Shown here: in pieces, positions 1 through 9,559 of the stretch
How positions within the stretch are numbered: position 1 is the first letter of the stretch
Layout: each line of letters starts with the position of its first letter
Assembly: GCA_041163745.1 (NCBI GenBank)
Contig: JBEAQU010000078.1
Coordinates: 230,313 to 294,312, forward strand
DNA from: UBA6168 sp041163745
GTDB lineage: Bacteria; Bacteroidota; Bacteroidia; Chitinophagales; Saprospiraceae
Direction: 5' to 3'
DNA: 64,000 nucleotides
Notes under the pieces: generated by a model
Databases searched by the model: none
What the model was told of the DNA's origin: nothing
Seen by the model: only the letters and a program-made list of their open reading frames with translations
Position numbers and translations under genes: made by a program

Positions 1-1430
1 TCCAGGAGGGCAGCGGCATGTGGGGTATTTTCGTCCTGGGCTTCCTCGGCGGGCTGCTCGCCCTGCTGACACCTTGTGTGTTCCCGATGATTCCCCTGAC
101 CGTCAGTTTTTTCACAAAAGGCAGCCAGGACAAGAAGAAAGGGATTTTCAATGCCGCCTCCTACGGCTTCTACATCCTGTTGGTATACCTCCTGCTGAGC
201 ATTCCTTTCCACCTGCTGGACTCCGTCAGTCCCGGCATCCTCAATGAAATCTCCACGAATGTCTGGCTCAACATCGCTTTCTTCCTCATATTCCTGTTCT
301 TCGCCTTTTCCTTTTTCGGGTACTACGAGCTGACCCTCCCGTCATCCTGGACCAACAAGGCGGCGGCGGCAGAAGGCATCGGCGGTGCCATCGGTATTTT
401 TTTCATGGCTTTGACCCTGGCATTGGTGTCGTTTTCCTGCACCGGCCCCATCCTGGGGTCTCTGTTGGCGGGCGCCTTGACAGCGGAAGGCGGGGCCTGG
501 CAGCTGACGGCCGGGATGGGCGGTTTCGGTCTGGCATTGGCTCTCCCGTTCGCCCTGTTCGCCGCGTTCCCCAGTTGGTTGAGCAACCTGCCCAAATCCG
601 GCGGTTGGATGACGACCGTGAAGGTGGTGCTGGGCTTCCTGGAACTGGCCCTGGCTTTGAAATTCCTGTCCAATGCCGACCTGGTCAAACATTGGGGACT
701 GTTGAAGATCGAGATTTTCCTGGGGCTTTGGATCGTCGTCTTCCTGGCCATGGGACTGTACCTGTTCGGTAAGATTCTCTTTCCACATGACGCTCCGCAG
801 GCGAAACTGAGTGCCGGCAGGAAACTGACGGGCATCCTTGCCTTCGCATTCGCTGTCTACCTGATGACCGGCTTCCGGTACGATGAAGCGGCCGGCACCT
901 TCCGTCCGCTGAAGCTGCTGAGCGGACTGGCGCCTCCGACCGGCTACAGCTGGCTCCATCCCAAGGAATGCCCCCAGAACCTGGATTGTTTCAAGGATTT
1001 CGAACAGGGACTTGCGTATGCCCGCAGCGTCAACAAGCCCATCATGATCGACTTTACCGGGCACGCCTGCGTGAATTGCCGCAAGATGGAGGAACACGTA
1101 TGGCCCGAAGCGGCGGTATACGGCTTTCTGAAAGACGATTATGTGTTGATATCCCTGTATGTGGATGAAAAAATAGAACTGCCTGTGGAAGAACAACAGG
1201 TTCTGCCGATGAAAAGCGGCGGTACGTTCCGATTGCGGACGACCGGCCACAAGTGGCAATACATGCAGACGGAATTGTTCGACAACAACTCGCAGCCGTA
1301 TTATGTCCTGCTTTCACCGGAAGGCAGACTGCTGGCACAACCGGTCGGATATACGCCGGATGTGTCGGCGTATGCAGGGTTTCTGCAATGTGGACTGGAC
1401 CGCTTCAAGGCCCTGCAGGCCGGGGAATGA
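1..1430 (+). CDS. dsbD: Thiol:disulfide interchange protein DsbD, 5'-truncated by window edge
   Basis: This inner-membrane reductase carries electrons from cytoplasmic thioredoxin across the membrane to periplasmic disulfide-handling proteins. The visible part begins with the CcdA-like membrane domain: about eight hydrophobic helices, with one redox cysteine in LLTPCVFPMIP and its partner in FSCTGP. A C-terminal thioredoxin-like domain follows, with the CVNC active site in FTGHACVNCRKM. The frame stays open through base 3 with no stop, and relatives carry a signal peptide and an N-terminal periplasmic domain before this point. I therefore read the ATG at 18 as internal and the gene as continuing upstream of the window. 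It ends at TGA 1428-1430 and converges on the E2 gene across a strong hairpin. Confidence 0.93.
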   Translation, partial: QEGSGMWGIFVLGFLGGLLALLTPCVFPMIPLTVSFFTKGSQDKKKGIFNAASYGFYILLVYLLLSIPFHLLDSVSPGILNEISTNVWLNIAFFLIFLFFAFSFFGYYELTLPSSWTNKAAAAEGIGGAIGIFFMALTLALVSFSCTGPILGSLLAGALTAEGGAWQLTAGMGGFGLALALPFALFAAFPSWLSNLPKSGGWMTTVKVVLGFLELALALKFLSNADLVKHWGLLKIEIFLGLWIVVFLAMGLYLFGKILFPHDAPQAKLSAGRKLTGILAFAFAVYLMTGFRYDEAAGTFRPLKLLSGLAPPTGYSWLHPKECPQNLDCFKDFEQGLAYARSVNKPIMIDFTGHACVNCRKMEEHVWPEAAVYGFLKDDYVLISLYVDEKIELPVEEQQVLPMKSGGTFRLRTTGHKWQYMQTELFDNNSQPYYVLLSPEGRLLAQPVGYTPDVSAYAGFLQCGLDRFKALQAGE

Positions 1431-1439
1431 CCCGAAGAG

Positions 1440-1484
1440 GACCGACCGGCCGTGGCGTGTGCTGCATACCATGGCCGGTCGGTC
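1440..1484. terminator. Bidirectional terminator-like hairpin between dsbD and E2 gene
   Basis: Arms gaccgaccggccgtgg (1440-1455) and ccatggccggtcggtc (1469-1484) pair with one G-T type mismatch around a 13-nt loop. The hairpin sits between two convergent stop codons, so it could end transcripts from both sides. There is no strong T-tract. Confidence 0.6.
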
Positions 1485-1498
1485 TTCATGGGAAGAAC

Positions 1499-2839
1499 TC
1501 ATATCACCCGTTCCGGATCGAAGGCCTCGAGGTAATCGCCGACACGGCGCAGGAAAGAACCGCCCAGCGCACCATCCACCACCCGGTGGTCGTAGCTGAG
1601 GGAAAGGAACATGAGTTGCCGCACGGCGATCAGATCCCCGTAAGGGGTTTCCACCACCGCCGGTTTCTTGCGGATGGCGCCGGTAGCCAGGATGGCCACC
1701 TGCGGCTGGTTGATGATGGGCGTCCCCATCACATTGCCGAAAGTCCCGACATTGGTCAGGGTGAAAGTCCCCCCCTGGATTTCCTCCGGTTTCAGCTTGT
1801 TCTGCCGCGCCCGGTCGGCCAGGTCGTTGACTGCCCGGGTCAATCCCGGCAGACTCAGGAAATTGGCGTTGCGAATGACCGGCACGATGAGATTGCCACT
1901 GGGCAGCGCCGTTGCCATACCGATGTTGACGTCCTTTTTAACCAGGATCCGGTGCTCTTCCACCGATACGTTGATCATCGGGAAATCACCGATCGCCCGT
2001 GCCACCGCTTCGATGAACAACGGTGTGAACGTTATTTTTTCTCCATACTTCCGCTGGAAGGATTCTTTGTTTCGCTCCCGCCACTGAACCAAAGGGGTCA
2101 CATCCACCTCCACGAAAGAGGTCACATGGGGGGATACCCTTTTCGACATCACCATGTGGTCGGCGATCAGACGCCGCATACGGTCCATCTCCAGGATATC
2201 CGTTCCGCCGGATACACTGGCCGACGGCCGGGCCAAGACATCGGGCCCTGGGGATTCCAAGACGTTGGCACCGACCGGTGCCGACGTTGTTTCCTTGTCA
2301 CGCCGCCCGATATAGTCCAGGATGTCTTTCTTCGTCACCCGTCCACCTTGTCCGGTACCCGGTATGCTGTCCAGCTCCGCCGGACCGATGTTTTCCGACC
2401 GGGCGATGTTCCGTACCAAAGGAGAATAGAAGCGGCCCTCCTCGCCACGCCCGTCGACCGATTCCGGAAGCGGTCGCGATATGGTCACCGTCTCCAGTGC
2501 GGCCGCAACAGTGACCTCCACCGCCGCCGCCAGCACCGGTGCTTCCGGCGACACAACTCCGACGGCTACATCCGATGCCAACTGTATTGATTCCCCTGCC
2601 TCCGTATCAATGACCGCAATGGCTTTTCCAACCTGAACCACCTCGTTTTCCGGAAACAAAACGGTCGCCAGTTTTCCCGATACAGGGGAAGGCACCTCGG
2701 AATCCACCTTGTCGGTCGCTATCTCCAGGATGGTCTCGTCCGCTTCCACCCAATCTCCCGTCTTCTTCACCCAACGGAGGATGGTGGCCTCCATGATGCT
2801 CTCGCCCATCTTGGGCATAATCAGGTCAACCTTTGCCAT
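1499..2839 (-). CDS. Dihydrolipoamide acyltransferase (E2) of a 2-oxo acid dehydrogenase complex
   Basis: This is the E2 core subunit, which moves the acyl group from the lipoyl arm to CoA in a pyruvate, 2-oxoglutarate or branched-chain dehydrogenase complex. Residues 1-80 form a lipoyl domain, with the lipoylated lysine expected at Lys44 in EIATDKVDSE. A linker follows, then a peripheral-subunit-binding domain (around 140-175, SPLVRNIARSENI) and a C-terminal catalytic domain. The catalytic motif DHRVVDG at about residues 417-423 supplies the His and Asp. The length of 446 residues is normal. The ATG at 2839 begins directly with the lipoyl fold, which supports this start. No E1 or E3 gene is adjacent, so the substrate cannot be assigned; branched-chain or 2-oxoglutarate types are the likeliest in this phylum. 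Confidence 0.92.
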   Translation of the reverse strand: MAKVDLIMPKMGESIMEATILRWVKKTGDWVEADETILEIATDKVDSEVPSPVSGKLATVLFPENEVVQVGKAIAVIDTEAGESIQLASDVAVGVVSPEAPVLAAAVEVTVAAALETVTISRPLPESVDGRGEEGRFYSPLVRNIARSENIGPAELDSIPGTGQGGRVTKKDILDYIGRRDKETTSAPVGANVLESPGPDVLARPSASVSGGTDILEMDRMRRLIADHMVMSKRVSPHVTSFVEVDVTPLVQWRERNKESFQRKYGEKITFTPLFIEAVARAIGDFPMINVSVEEHRILVKKDVNIGMATALPSGNLIVPVIRNANFLSLPGLTRAVNDLADRARQNKLKPEEIQGGTFTLTNVGTFGNVMGTPIINQPQVAILATGAIRKKPAVVETPYGDLIAVRQLMFLSLSYDHRVVDGALGGSFLRRVGDYLEAFDPERVI

Positions 2840-3018
2840 TCGTCTTGATTTTTTGACTGCCGAAACAGTTTCCTGTCCGCTGAAGCAATGGCAGGAACGG
2901 CTGCTTCGCTACTATCCCTGCGACATCCGACGGTCCCTTGCGAACGAACCGGATGCGTCACTTGTCCCCATTGAAATCCGTCGGAAAAACACCGCCATGA
3001 GAAACCTGCCGATTCATG

Positions 3019-3026
3019 CAAAGGTA
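3019..3026 (-). promoter_or_regulatory. Candidate Bacteroidota -7 box (TACCTTTG) upstream of E2 gene
   Basis: Read on the minus strand the octamer is TACCTTTG, matching the TAnnTTTG consensus. It lies in an AT-richer stretch about 180 bases upstream of the E2 start, so the leader would be long. No clear TTG -33 element sits at the ideal spacing. The 245-base gap between the E2 gene and pcm holds no convincing gene. Confidence 0.4.
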
Positions 3027-3083
3027 GGAATTATTAAGTCTGGTCGGAAGCACCGGCCAAAAAACCCGCGCCGCCGCCGGTGG

Positions 3084-3758
3084 TCAGTCCCGGACTCCGT
3101 GGGTGCCCACTGTTCCTTCTACGAAGGGGACGAAGCGGAAATCCCCACGGTCCTCCGTCGTCAGGCTGCCGTCCGCCGACCGGCTCACCCGCTTCATCGT
3201 CTGGACAGGATATCCGACGGGAATGACCAGCACGCCACCTTCCCGGAGTTGGCCGACCAATATGGGCGGCAGTTGGTCCGCACCAGCCGTGACGATGATC
3301 TTGTCATACGGTGCGTACTCGGGCAAGCCCTTCGTGCCATCCCGATAAAAACACCGGACATTATGGTAGCCCAGGTCCCGCAACAGCTTGCGGGCCTTGT
3401 GGAACAACGCCTCCTGCCTTTCCACGGTGTAGACCCGTACGCCCATGGCCCCTAACACCGCCGCCTGGTAACCGGAACCCGTACCGATCTCCAGGACCTT
3501 GTCCCCTTTCCGCAGGTCGAGCAGCTCCGTCTGGTAGGCGACCGTGTAGGGTTGCGAGATGGTCTGCTCACAAGCGATGGGCAAGGCCTGGTCCTCATAG
3601 GCCAGGTCCGCGAAGGCGCTGTCGAGAAAGACATGCCGCGGCACTTTCCCCATCGCCTCGAGCACCCGTTCGTCCCGGATGCCCTTTTTCCGAAGTTCGT
3701 CGACGAGCTTCCGCCGCAACCCCTTGTGCCGGTATGTATCCGTCAGATTGTTTTCCAT
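3084..3758 (-). CDS. pcm: Protein-L-isoaspartate O-methyltransferase
   Basis: This enzyme uses S-adenosylmethionine to methylate L-isoaspartyl residues in aged proteins and so starts their repair. The SAM-binding motif VLEIGTGSGYQAAVLG lies near residue 80. It is preceded by the family-typical substrate-loop region (ACEQTISQPYTVA) and followed by the acidic strand VYTVERQ and the post-motif block DKIIVTAGA. The length of 224 residues fits the family. The start at 3758 lies 9 bases after the stop codon of the upstream helicase gene, so the two are probably co-transcribed. The protein has no signal peptide and should be cytoplasmic. Confidence 0.95.
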   Translation of the reverse strand: MENNLTDTYRHKGLRRKLVDELRKKGIRDERVLEAMGKVPRHVFLDSAFADLAYEDQALPIACEQTISQPYTVAYQTELLDLRKGDKVLEIGTGSGYQAAVLGAMGVRVYTVERQEALFHKARKLLRDLGYHNVRCFYRDGTKGLPEYAPYDKIIVTAGADQLPPILVGQLREGGVLVIPVGYPVQTMKRVSRSADGSLTTEDRGDFRFVPFVEGTVGTHGVRD

Positions 3759-3767
3759 CCCACATCA

Positions 3768-6700
3768 TCATTGGTCGTCCAACGCCTCGACAGCCGTATC
3801 CGTCAGACTGTCCACGGACCGATGCTGCAGGAATCCGCACCAGGTGCAATCGGGCTGTCCGCAGCCCGCGAATGTCCGCCGCCCGCGAATCTCCTGGTAG
3901 GTTTCCCGGACCAAAGTCCGGACAAGCTGTACGTCCTCCGGCCGGAACGCCGACCGGATACGGTGGTATCGTCCGTCACGGTCCGGATCCGTACAACTGA
4001 TTTCCCAACTGACGGCAGTCCGGCCGTGCGTTCCTGCATGGTCGTACAGAATTTTGTAAAAATGCATCTGCCGCCAATAGTCGCCACCTGCAGGCAACTG
4101 GCCGGAGGGTTTTGCCGACTGCTTGCGGATATATTCTTTAGCGCCGGATTTATAGTCCAGCAGATGGGTCTGCAGCCCGGGGAGCTGGTCGACCCGGTCT
4201 ATCACTCCCGTCATCGGCACATCGTCCACCATGACCCGGGCATAACGTTGTTCCACCAGGCAAGTGGCCGGCCACGCTTTCATCTCGCTCCGGACATATC
4301 CTTCGATCCGCTGCTTTCCCGACGACAACCGGGCATCGAATTCCCGGCGTTCGAACTGGGAACGCCGCCGGTACATCTCCCGAACAAAAAATTCGCCGAA
4401 TTGCTCGGGTCCGGGAAAGGCGCCCTCCGAACCACCCCGCAGCTTTTCCCCGAATCCCCTGGCCAGGGCCCCGTGGACCGCCAGGCCGTAGGCGCCGGCC
4501 GTACTGGGCAGTGTCGGTATCTTCAACAGATGTTGGTAATAGAAACTGAGCGGGCACCGCAGATATTGGTTCAATGCGGAGGGGCTGATCGACCACCGCT
4601 CCAGCAGAGGCTCCAACCAGTATGCTTGCGTCTGCCCGAATTCCTGCGGCTCCGCCAACAAAACCGGATGGCTTACCAGAGCCGCCTGCCCGGGTCCGGC
4701 CGGTCCTTCCTGCCATTCGTGCTCCTCCCAATTCCCCAGGACCTGGGCTTTCTCCTGCGTACGCCCGTTGTCATCCATCGTTGCATAGGATAGCTGAAGG
4801 AATTCCTTGGCCCGGGTCATGGCCACATACAGCAGGCGACGACGCGCCTCCAGGGCGTCCTCCCCGGTGCTGCCCGTCAACGTATCCGGGAAGGTGAACT
4901 GGAAGGAACTGTTTTGTGTCACCGGATCCCAACGCTTCTTGCTGCAGTCGGGAAGGAAGACTCTTTGGAACTCCAATCCCTTGGCGCTGTGTACCGTCAG
5001 CAACTGCACCTGGCGAACCGGCCGCCCATCCGCCGCAGAACCGCCGCCCCATTGGTCCTCCACACCCAGTTCGATGGCCAGCCGGTTGGCATCCATACTT
5101 TTCAACAGTTCCAGCAATTCTCCCGGTTCCAACCGGGGACGCCGGTCCGACTCCTGCTGTACAAACCCGGTGAACCGATACAGTATGGCGGCGAGCCGGT
5201 CGCGGTCCCCGCTTTCCAATATCTGCCGCAGCAGTCCGCTCCGGTTGATGATTCGTTCCAACAGCACCGGTACCGGCAACGATGCGTATACCAAGTGCAA
5301 CTCCTCCGACCATTCCACGAACCGATGGACAGCCTCCGGCGCCGACAACCCGCATGCCGACAGAAAATCCTTGTCTGCCAGCAGCTCCCTCCAATAACGG
5401 CCGTGACGGTCGGTCATTTGCCGGCGGGCGGACATACGCGCCAGATCCAACGGTGCCATGCCGATGAAATCCAAGTGCAGCATCCGGAAAAGCTGGCTTT
5501 CCCCGCTGAACGGCTGCCGGAATTCCGCTTCGAAATATGACAGCATGTCGCGCAGGTTGCGAATCAACGGCAGGTCCAGGATGTTCATCTCCCGACGGGT
5601 GCGGTAAGGAATACCCATTTTACCCAATATGGATGCAAGCCGCTCCAACTGCTTGTGCCGGGCAACGATGACCGCCACCTCGTCCAGTGGAAACCCTTCC
5701 GCCTGAAATCGACTGATTTGCGCGGCGATATCGGTGTCTTCCTGCAGACGGCTGGCATATCTCCTGCATACCAAACCCGCCCGATAACGGGCGAATTCGG
5801 GGTGTTGCGCCTCCAGCTGCTTGGAAATGCCCATGCCTTCCAAGCGGCTGACCACCCGCTCCCGGTTGTCCGATATCAAACGCGCACTCCGGTCCAGGAT
5901 CTCCTGTGACGAACGGTAGTTTTTCCGCAGGACGACCAGCTGCAGCGTATCCCGGTATTTTTCATAAAAATCGGTGAGATTCTGGAGACGGGCTCCCTGA
6001 AATTCGAAAATGGATTGGTCGTCATCCCCTACCAGGAAGACGTTGGGACTGTCCCAGTAATCGACCAGCCGCATCAACACCTCGTTCTGGGCTCCGTTCG
6101 TGTCCTGGTATTCGTCCACCAGAATATACAGGTACTGCTCCTGGTAGCGGGCAAGCAGAAACGGATGGCGTTCCCATGCCTCCAGCACCATCAGGATCAT
6201 ATCGCTGAAATCGTAGCGCTGCGCCTGGGCCAGGGCGGCCCGGTAGGTTTCGAAACAACCGGCCCCCGCCTGCAGGAGTTCCATCCGCTGTTTCTCCGTC
6301 TCGAGGGCTTGTTTCTTGAGGTCCCCCTTCCGATAGCCGGCCGCATTTATCTGATACCGGAATTCTTTTCGGTCCGGAAGACTGTCCATATACTGACCCA
6401 CCGCCTGCCGGATGTGCGCCTCCGTCCAACGTTCCCGCTTCATCAGATCGAACAGATGCTTCACTTGGGCTTCGTAGTGCCAAACGCTTGTTCTTTTCGC
6501 CCGCAAGGGGTGTTCCGGCGGGAGCTTTTCCAACAGGTTCCGCAGCAACTCCAACCGCTCAAGGTCCCCGACCGGCAGCAATTCCTGCTGACCGAAATAT
6601 GCCAGGTTTTCCTGGATGACCGAATTGCAAAATGAATGAAAGGTGAAGACATGGACGCGGTGACCCTCCGGCCCGATCAGCCGTACCAATCGCTGCCGCA

Positions 6701-7034
6701 TCGCTTGCACCCCGGCTTCCGTGAAGGTGAGACACAGGATGTTGTGGGGGGCGGCATCCGTTTGCAGCAGGATGTTGCCGATACGGGCGGCCAGCACCTG
6801 CGTCTTGCCTGTGCCCGGGCCCGCCAACACCAGCATCGGACCGTCGATATGGTTCACCGCCTGCCGTTGCTCCTCGTTCAGCCGCTCCAGCTCCCGGAGG
6901 AAGATATCGTTGTATTGTTCCCTGATCACCAGTTTTTTTTTTCGTCCCGTCAGATTGTTCCGTTCGGGCCGGCTCCTCCACCGTCCTTCCGGCCAGGCTT
7001 GGCCCCGGCGCTCCTCGAACCGGTTCTCTTGCAA
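3768..7034 (-). CDS. UvrD/PcrA-type superfamily 1 helicase fused to an Fe-S PD-(D/E)XK nuclease
   Basis: This is a 1088-residue protein for DNA repair or recombination. The N-terminal half is a superfamily 1A helicase: Walker A AGPGTGKTQ near residue 75, the Walker B region LVDEYQDTN, motif III VGDDDQSIFEFQGA, and late motifs including LTVHSAKGLEFQRVFLPD and RRLLYVAMTRAK. The C-terminal 270 residues form a RecB/AddB-like nuclease. LRCPLSFYYQ at about 825 gives the first cysteine, LLDYKSG near 957 the catalytic Asp and Lys, and CGQPDCTWC near 1060 three more cysteines. Together these are the four ligands of an AddB-style 4Fe-4S cluster. Helicase and nuclease in one chain is known for AdnA/AddB-like enzymes. 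The start is uncertain: a run of ten A precedes a GTG at 6929 that could also begin the protein at Val36. Confidence 0.88.
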   Translation of the reverse strand: MQENRFEERRGQAWPEGRWRSRPERNNLTGRKKKLVIREQYNDIFLRELERLNEEQRQAVNHIDGPMLVLAGPGTGKTQVLAARIGNILLQTDAAPHNILCLTFTEAGVQAMRQRLVRLIGPEGHRVHVFTFHSFCNSVIQENLAYFGQQELLPVGDLERLELLRNLLEKLPPEHPLRAKRTSVWHYEAQVKHLFDLMKRERWTEAHIRQAVGQYMDSLPDRKEFRYQINAAGYRKGDLKKQALETEKQRMELLQAGAGCFETYRAALAQAQRYDFSDMILMVLEAWERHPFLLARYQEQYLYILVDEYQDTNGAQNEVLMRLVDYWDSPNVFLVGDDDQSIFEFQGARLQNLTDFYEKYRDTLQLVVLRKNYRSSQEILDRSARLISDNRERVVSRLEGMGISKQLEAQHPEFARYRAGLVCRRYASRLQEDTDIAAQISRFQAEGFPLDEVAVIVARHKQLERLASILGKMGIPYRTRREMNILDLPLIRNLRDMLSYFEAEFRQPFSGESQLFRMLHLDFIGMAPLDLARMSARRQMTDRHGRYWRELLADKDFLSACGLSAPEAVHRFVEWSEELHLVYASLPVPVLLERIINRSGLLRQILESGDRDRLAAILYRFTGFVQQESDRRPRLEPGELLELLKSMDANRLAIELGVEDQWGGGSAADGRPVRQVQLLTVHSAKGLEFQRVFLPDCSKKRWDPVTQNSSFQFTFPDTLTGSTGEDALEARRRLLYVAMTRAKEFLQLSYATMDDNGRTQEKAQVLGNWEEHEWQEGPAGPGQAALVSHPVLLAEPQEFGQTQAYWLEPLLERWSISPSALNQYLRCPLSFYYQHLLKIPTLPSTAGAYGLAVHGALARGFGEKLRGGSEGAFPGPEQFGEFFVREMYRRRSQFERREFDARLSSGKQRIEGYVRSEMKAWPATCLVEQRYARVMVDDVPMTGVIDRVDQLPGLQTHLLDYKSGAKEYIRKQSAKPSGQLPAGGDYWRQMHFYKILYDHAGTHGRTAVSWEISCTDPDRDGRYHRIRSAFRPEDVQLVRTLVRETYQEIRGRRTFAGCGQPDCTWCGFLQHRSVDSLTDTAVEALDDQ

Positions 7035-7125
7035 GAACCCGATTCTGAAGTTGGTACGAAAGTAAATCTACGAAAAAAACTACAGGAACATTTCACGTCA
7101 CCCGACGCTCCTTGGCTTACTTCTC

Positions 7126-7971
7126 TCATTCCCTTCCCTTATCGACCGACCGCCGGATCTTCGAAAAAAAATACGCATGCCCCGCCGCGTTGATATGGTC
7201 GTCATACCGGAAGAAATATCGCTCCAGGTCCTTTTCGTCCGGTGTGATGAACACCACCTCGACATCCGGGAGCGACCGGCTCAACCGGTCCCGCAAACCT
7301 GCCATCCGACCGGTTTCATACCGGATTTCAGCGCTCGGGAAATAACCGGGAGACAAAGCATCCAGCAGGATTATTTTCCGGACCTCTTCGAACTCCGGCC
7401 TTTGCAAGTGATGCCGGATGATTCGCTCCAGGTCCTCATCGAAAGGCCGTGCCGGAGGGGTGGGTTCCGCCTGAACGGGCCGAGCCCTGTGAATGGGAAT
7501 TCCGAACGAGAGATGCTTGAGCAACTGGTACTCCAATGCATTGGGCCAGGACAAAGGCCGGAGGATGTCGGGCAGCAGATAGTGTATCTGGCCGTACCGG
7601 ACCGGATGCGACGATGCCCCAAGGGTCTGGGTGAATTCCTTCGGGGGTGGCGGTGAATAACGGAATTGGTCATTCACGAAGGCAGCGTTCTCCAGGCTGT
7701 CGTTTTCACAGTAGTGCAGCACCAGAGCGGTCGGTTTTCTGATGATGCCCTGCCTGACCAAAGCCTCGCACTTGATGAACGCTCGGGCCGTGCCGAAACT
7801 GGAACAGGCCACCAGATTGGCAGGGTAACCAGCGTCGTTCAGGAGAGCGGCGTAGGTCTGTCCGTCGCTGACGCCCAACCCGAAGGCATGCGAATCCCCA
7901 AGCAACGCAATTTGAAAGGAATCCTGCACACCGGATTTATAGCCGCAGTTGCGCATGCCGTTTGTGTCCAC
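7126..7971 (-). CDS. SGNH/GDSL-like hydrolase domain (3' part of a probably frameshifted gene)
   Basis: The open frame begins at a GTG (7969-7971) and runs 281 residues. SGNH block I is LLGDSHAFGLG near residue 24, with the candidate nucleophile serine. The C-terminal block YDDHINAAGHAYF supplies the Asp/His pair. The family includes esterases and acyl-transfer or deacetylation enzymes acting on cell-surface carbohydrates; the substrate cannot be told. The first residues, DTNGMRN, look like the internal junction normally preceded by a membrane segment and a PGTY-type loop. Exactly such a segment lies just upstream in another frame (7839-8252). I therefore think this is the catalytic part of a longer gene split by a one-base frameshift, real or from assembly. 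Confidence 0.7.
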   Translation of the reverse strand: MDTNGMRNCGYKSGVQDSFQIALLGDSHAFGLGVSDGQTYAALLNDAGYPANLVACSSFGTARAFIKCEALVRQGIIRKPTALVLHYCENDSLENAAFVNDQFRYSPPPPKEFTQTLGASSHPVRYGQIHYLLPDILRPLSWPNALEYQLLKHLSFGIPIHRARPVQAEPTPPARPFDEDLERIIRHHLQRPEFEEVRKIILLDALSPGYFPSAEIRYETGRMAGLRDRLSRSLPDVEVVFITPDEKDLERYFFRYDDHINAAGHAYFFSKIRRSVDKGRE

Positions 7972-8252
7972 CGATTAGGTGAAATCAATGTCAACAGCGC
8001 GAGTTCGTATGTTCCCGGCTCGTTGAAATAAAAAGTCGCGGAATCATAGCGGGAATGGTACTGGGGGTAAACGATGAAGTTCTTGTGGATCGGCTTGAAT
8101 ATCTTTTCGAAGAAGACAACCTGCCCTGTATTTCCGTGGAGGAAACGGTCCTTCCGGCTCCAATGGAAATGTAGTGCGATGCCGTGCCCCAAAAGGTATA
8201 CCAGCACGAAGATCAGGGAGATATTGAAAAGGATGACTTTGAAATGACGCAA
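7839..8252 (-). pseudogene. 5' fragment of the SGNH-hydrolase gene, out of frame with its catalytic part
   Basis: On the minus strand this frame encodes a membrane helix (VILFNISLIFVLVYLLGHG), a linker and YPQYHSRYDSATFYFNEPGTYEL. That is the usual N-terminal layout of surface SGNH proteins. Near 7972-7980 the homology continues in the frame of the 7126-7971 hydrolase. Restoring a single G at CGGTGG would join ...LLTLISPNR to VDTNGMRNCG without crossing a stop, giving about 374 residues. The start is unclear: no ATG is in frame after the upstream repeat, and a TTG at 8252 lies inside a TACATTTG box (8250-8257) that could itself be a promoter. The frame ends at 7839, inside the hydrolase. Confidence 0.55.
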
Positions 8253-8340
8253 ATGTACGGGAATCGATCCAATCTTCGGATGCGCCTGAGGGAACCTCAC
8301 GCACCCGCATCCGTCGGGCTGCCCGACGGTCTGTTGGAGT

Positions 8341-8455
8341 CTGTCTATGTTTCGCGGTGTTTGTGACCAAAAAAGACTGTGCCAGGAAAACAGTCTCGTC
8401 ACGAGACTGCCACCTGTCTATGTTTCGCGGTGTTTGTGACCACCCAAGACTGTGC
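8341..8455. repeat. Two 42-bp direct repeats, period 73 bp, flanking a perfect small palindrome
   Basis: The unit at 8341-8382 recurs at 8414-8455. The first 29 bases are identical (ctgtctatgtttcgcggtgt and the nine bases after it). Three differing bases follow, then aagactgtgc in both. The 31-base spacer contains cagtctcgt-c-acgagactg (8391-8409), a 9-bp perfect inverted repeat around one base. On the minus strand gactgt and acagtc in the flanks can also pair. The element lies between a SUMF1-domain gene and the start of the broken SGNH gene. It has no coding potential I can support and looks like part of a small interspersed or structured repeat family. Confidence 0.75.
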
Positions 8456-8620
8456 ATACCACCGCATTTTCCTACCCCGGGTTCGTCGCACGGATGGAGT
8501 GCTCCGGCCCGGAGATGCTGCGGTTTGTATGGTGTGCATCATTCAATAGGTACCCAGGCTTTTCCGTTGATTGACGATCGGATTGGCACGCCGCTTACCG
8601 GCTGTTGCGGCGGCGGCAAG

Positions 8621-9559
<939 letters not shown>

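Noticed and set aside
1253..2590. Long rightward open frame antisense to the E2 gene
   Set aside because: It lacks any domain character and is rich in Arg/His/Pro. The leftward frame has a full lipoyl and catalytic domain. High G+C creates such mirror frames.
2821..3021. 66-codon leftward frame overlapping the E2 start
   Set aside because: It begins at a TTG inside a likely -7 box, overlaps the E2 N-terminus and has no recognisable composition; treated as leader sequence.
2790..3083. Search for CRISPR, phage or insertion-sequence traces in this and the other gaps
   Set aside because: No regularly spaced repeats, transposase or integrase motifs were found in any intergenic region. The only repeat pair is at 8341-8455.
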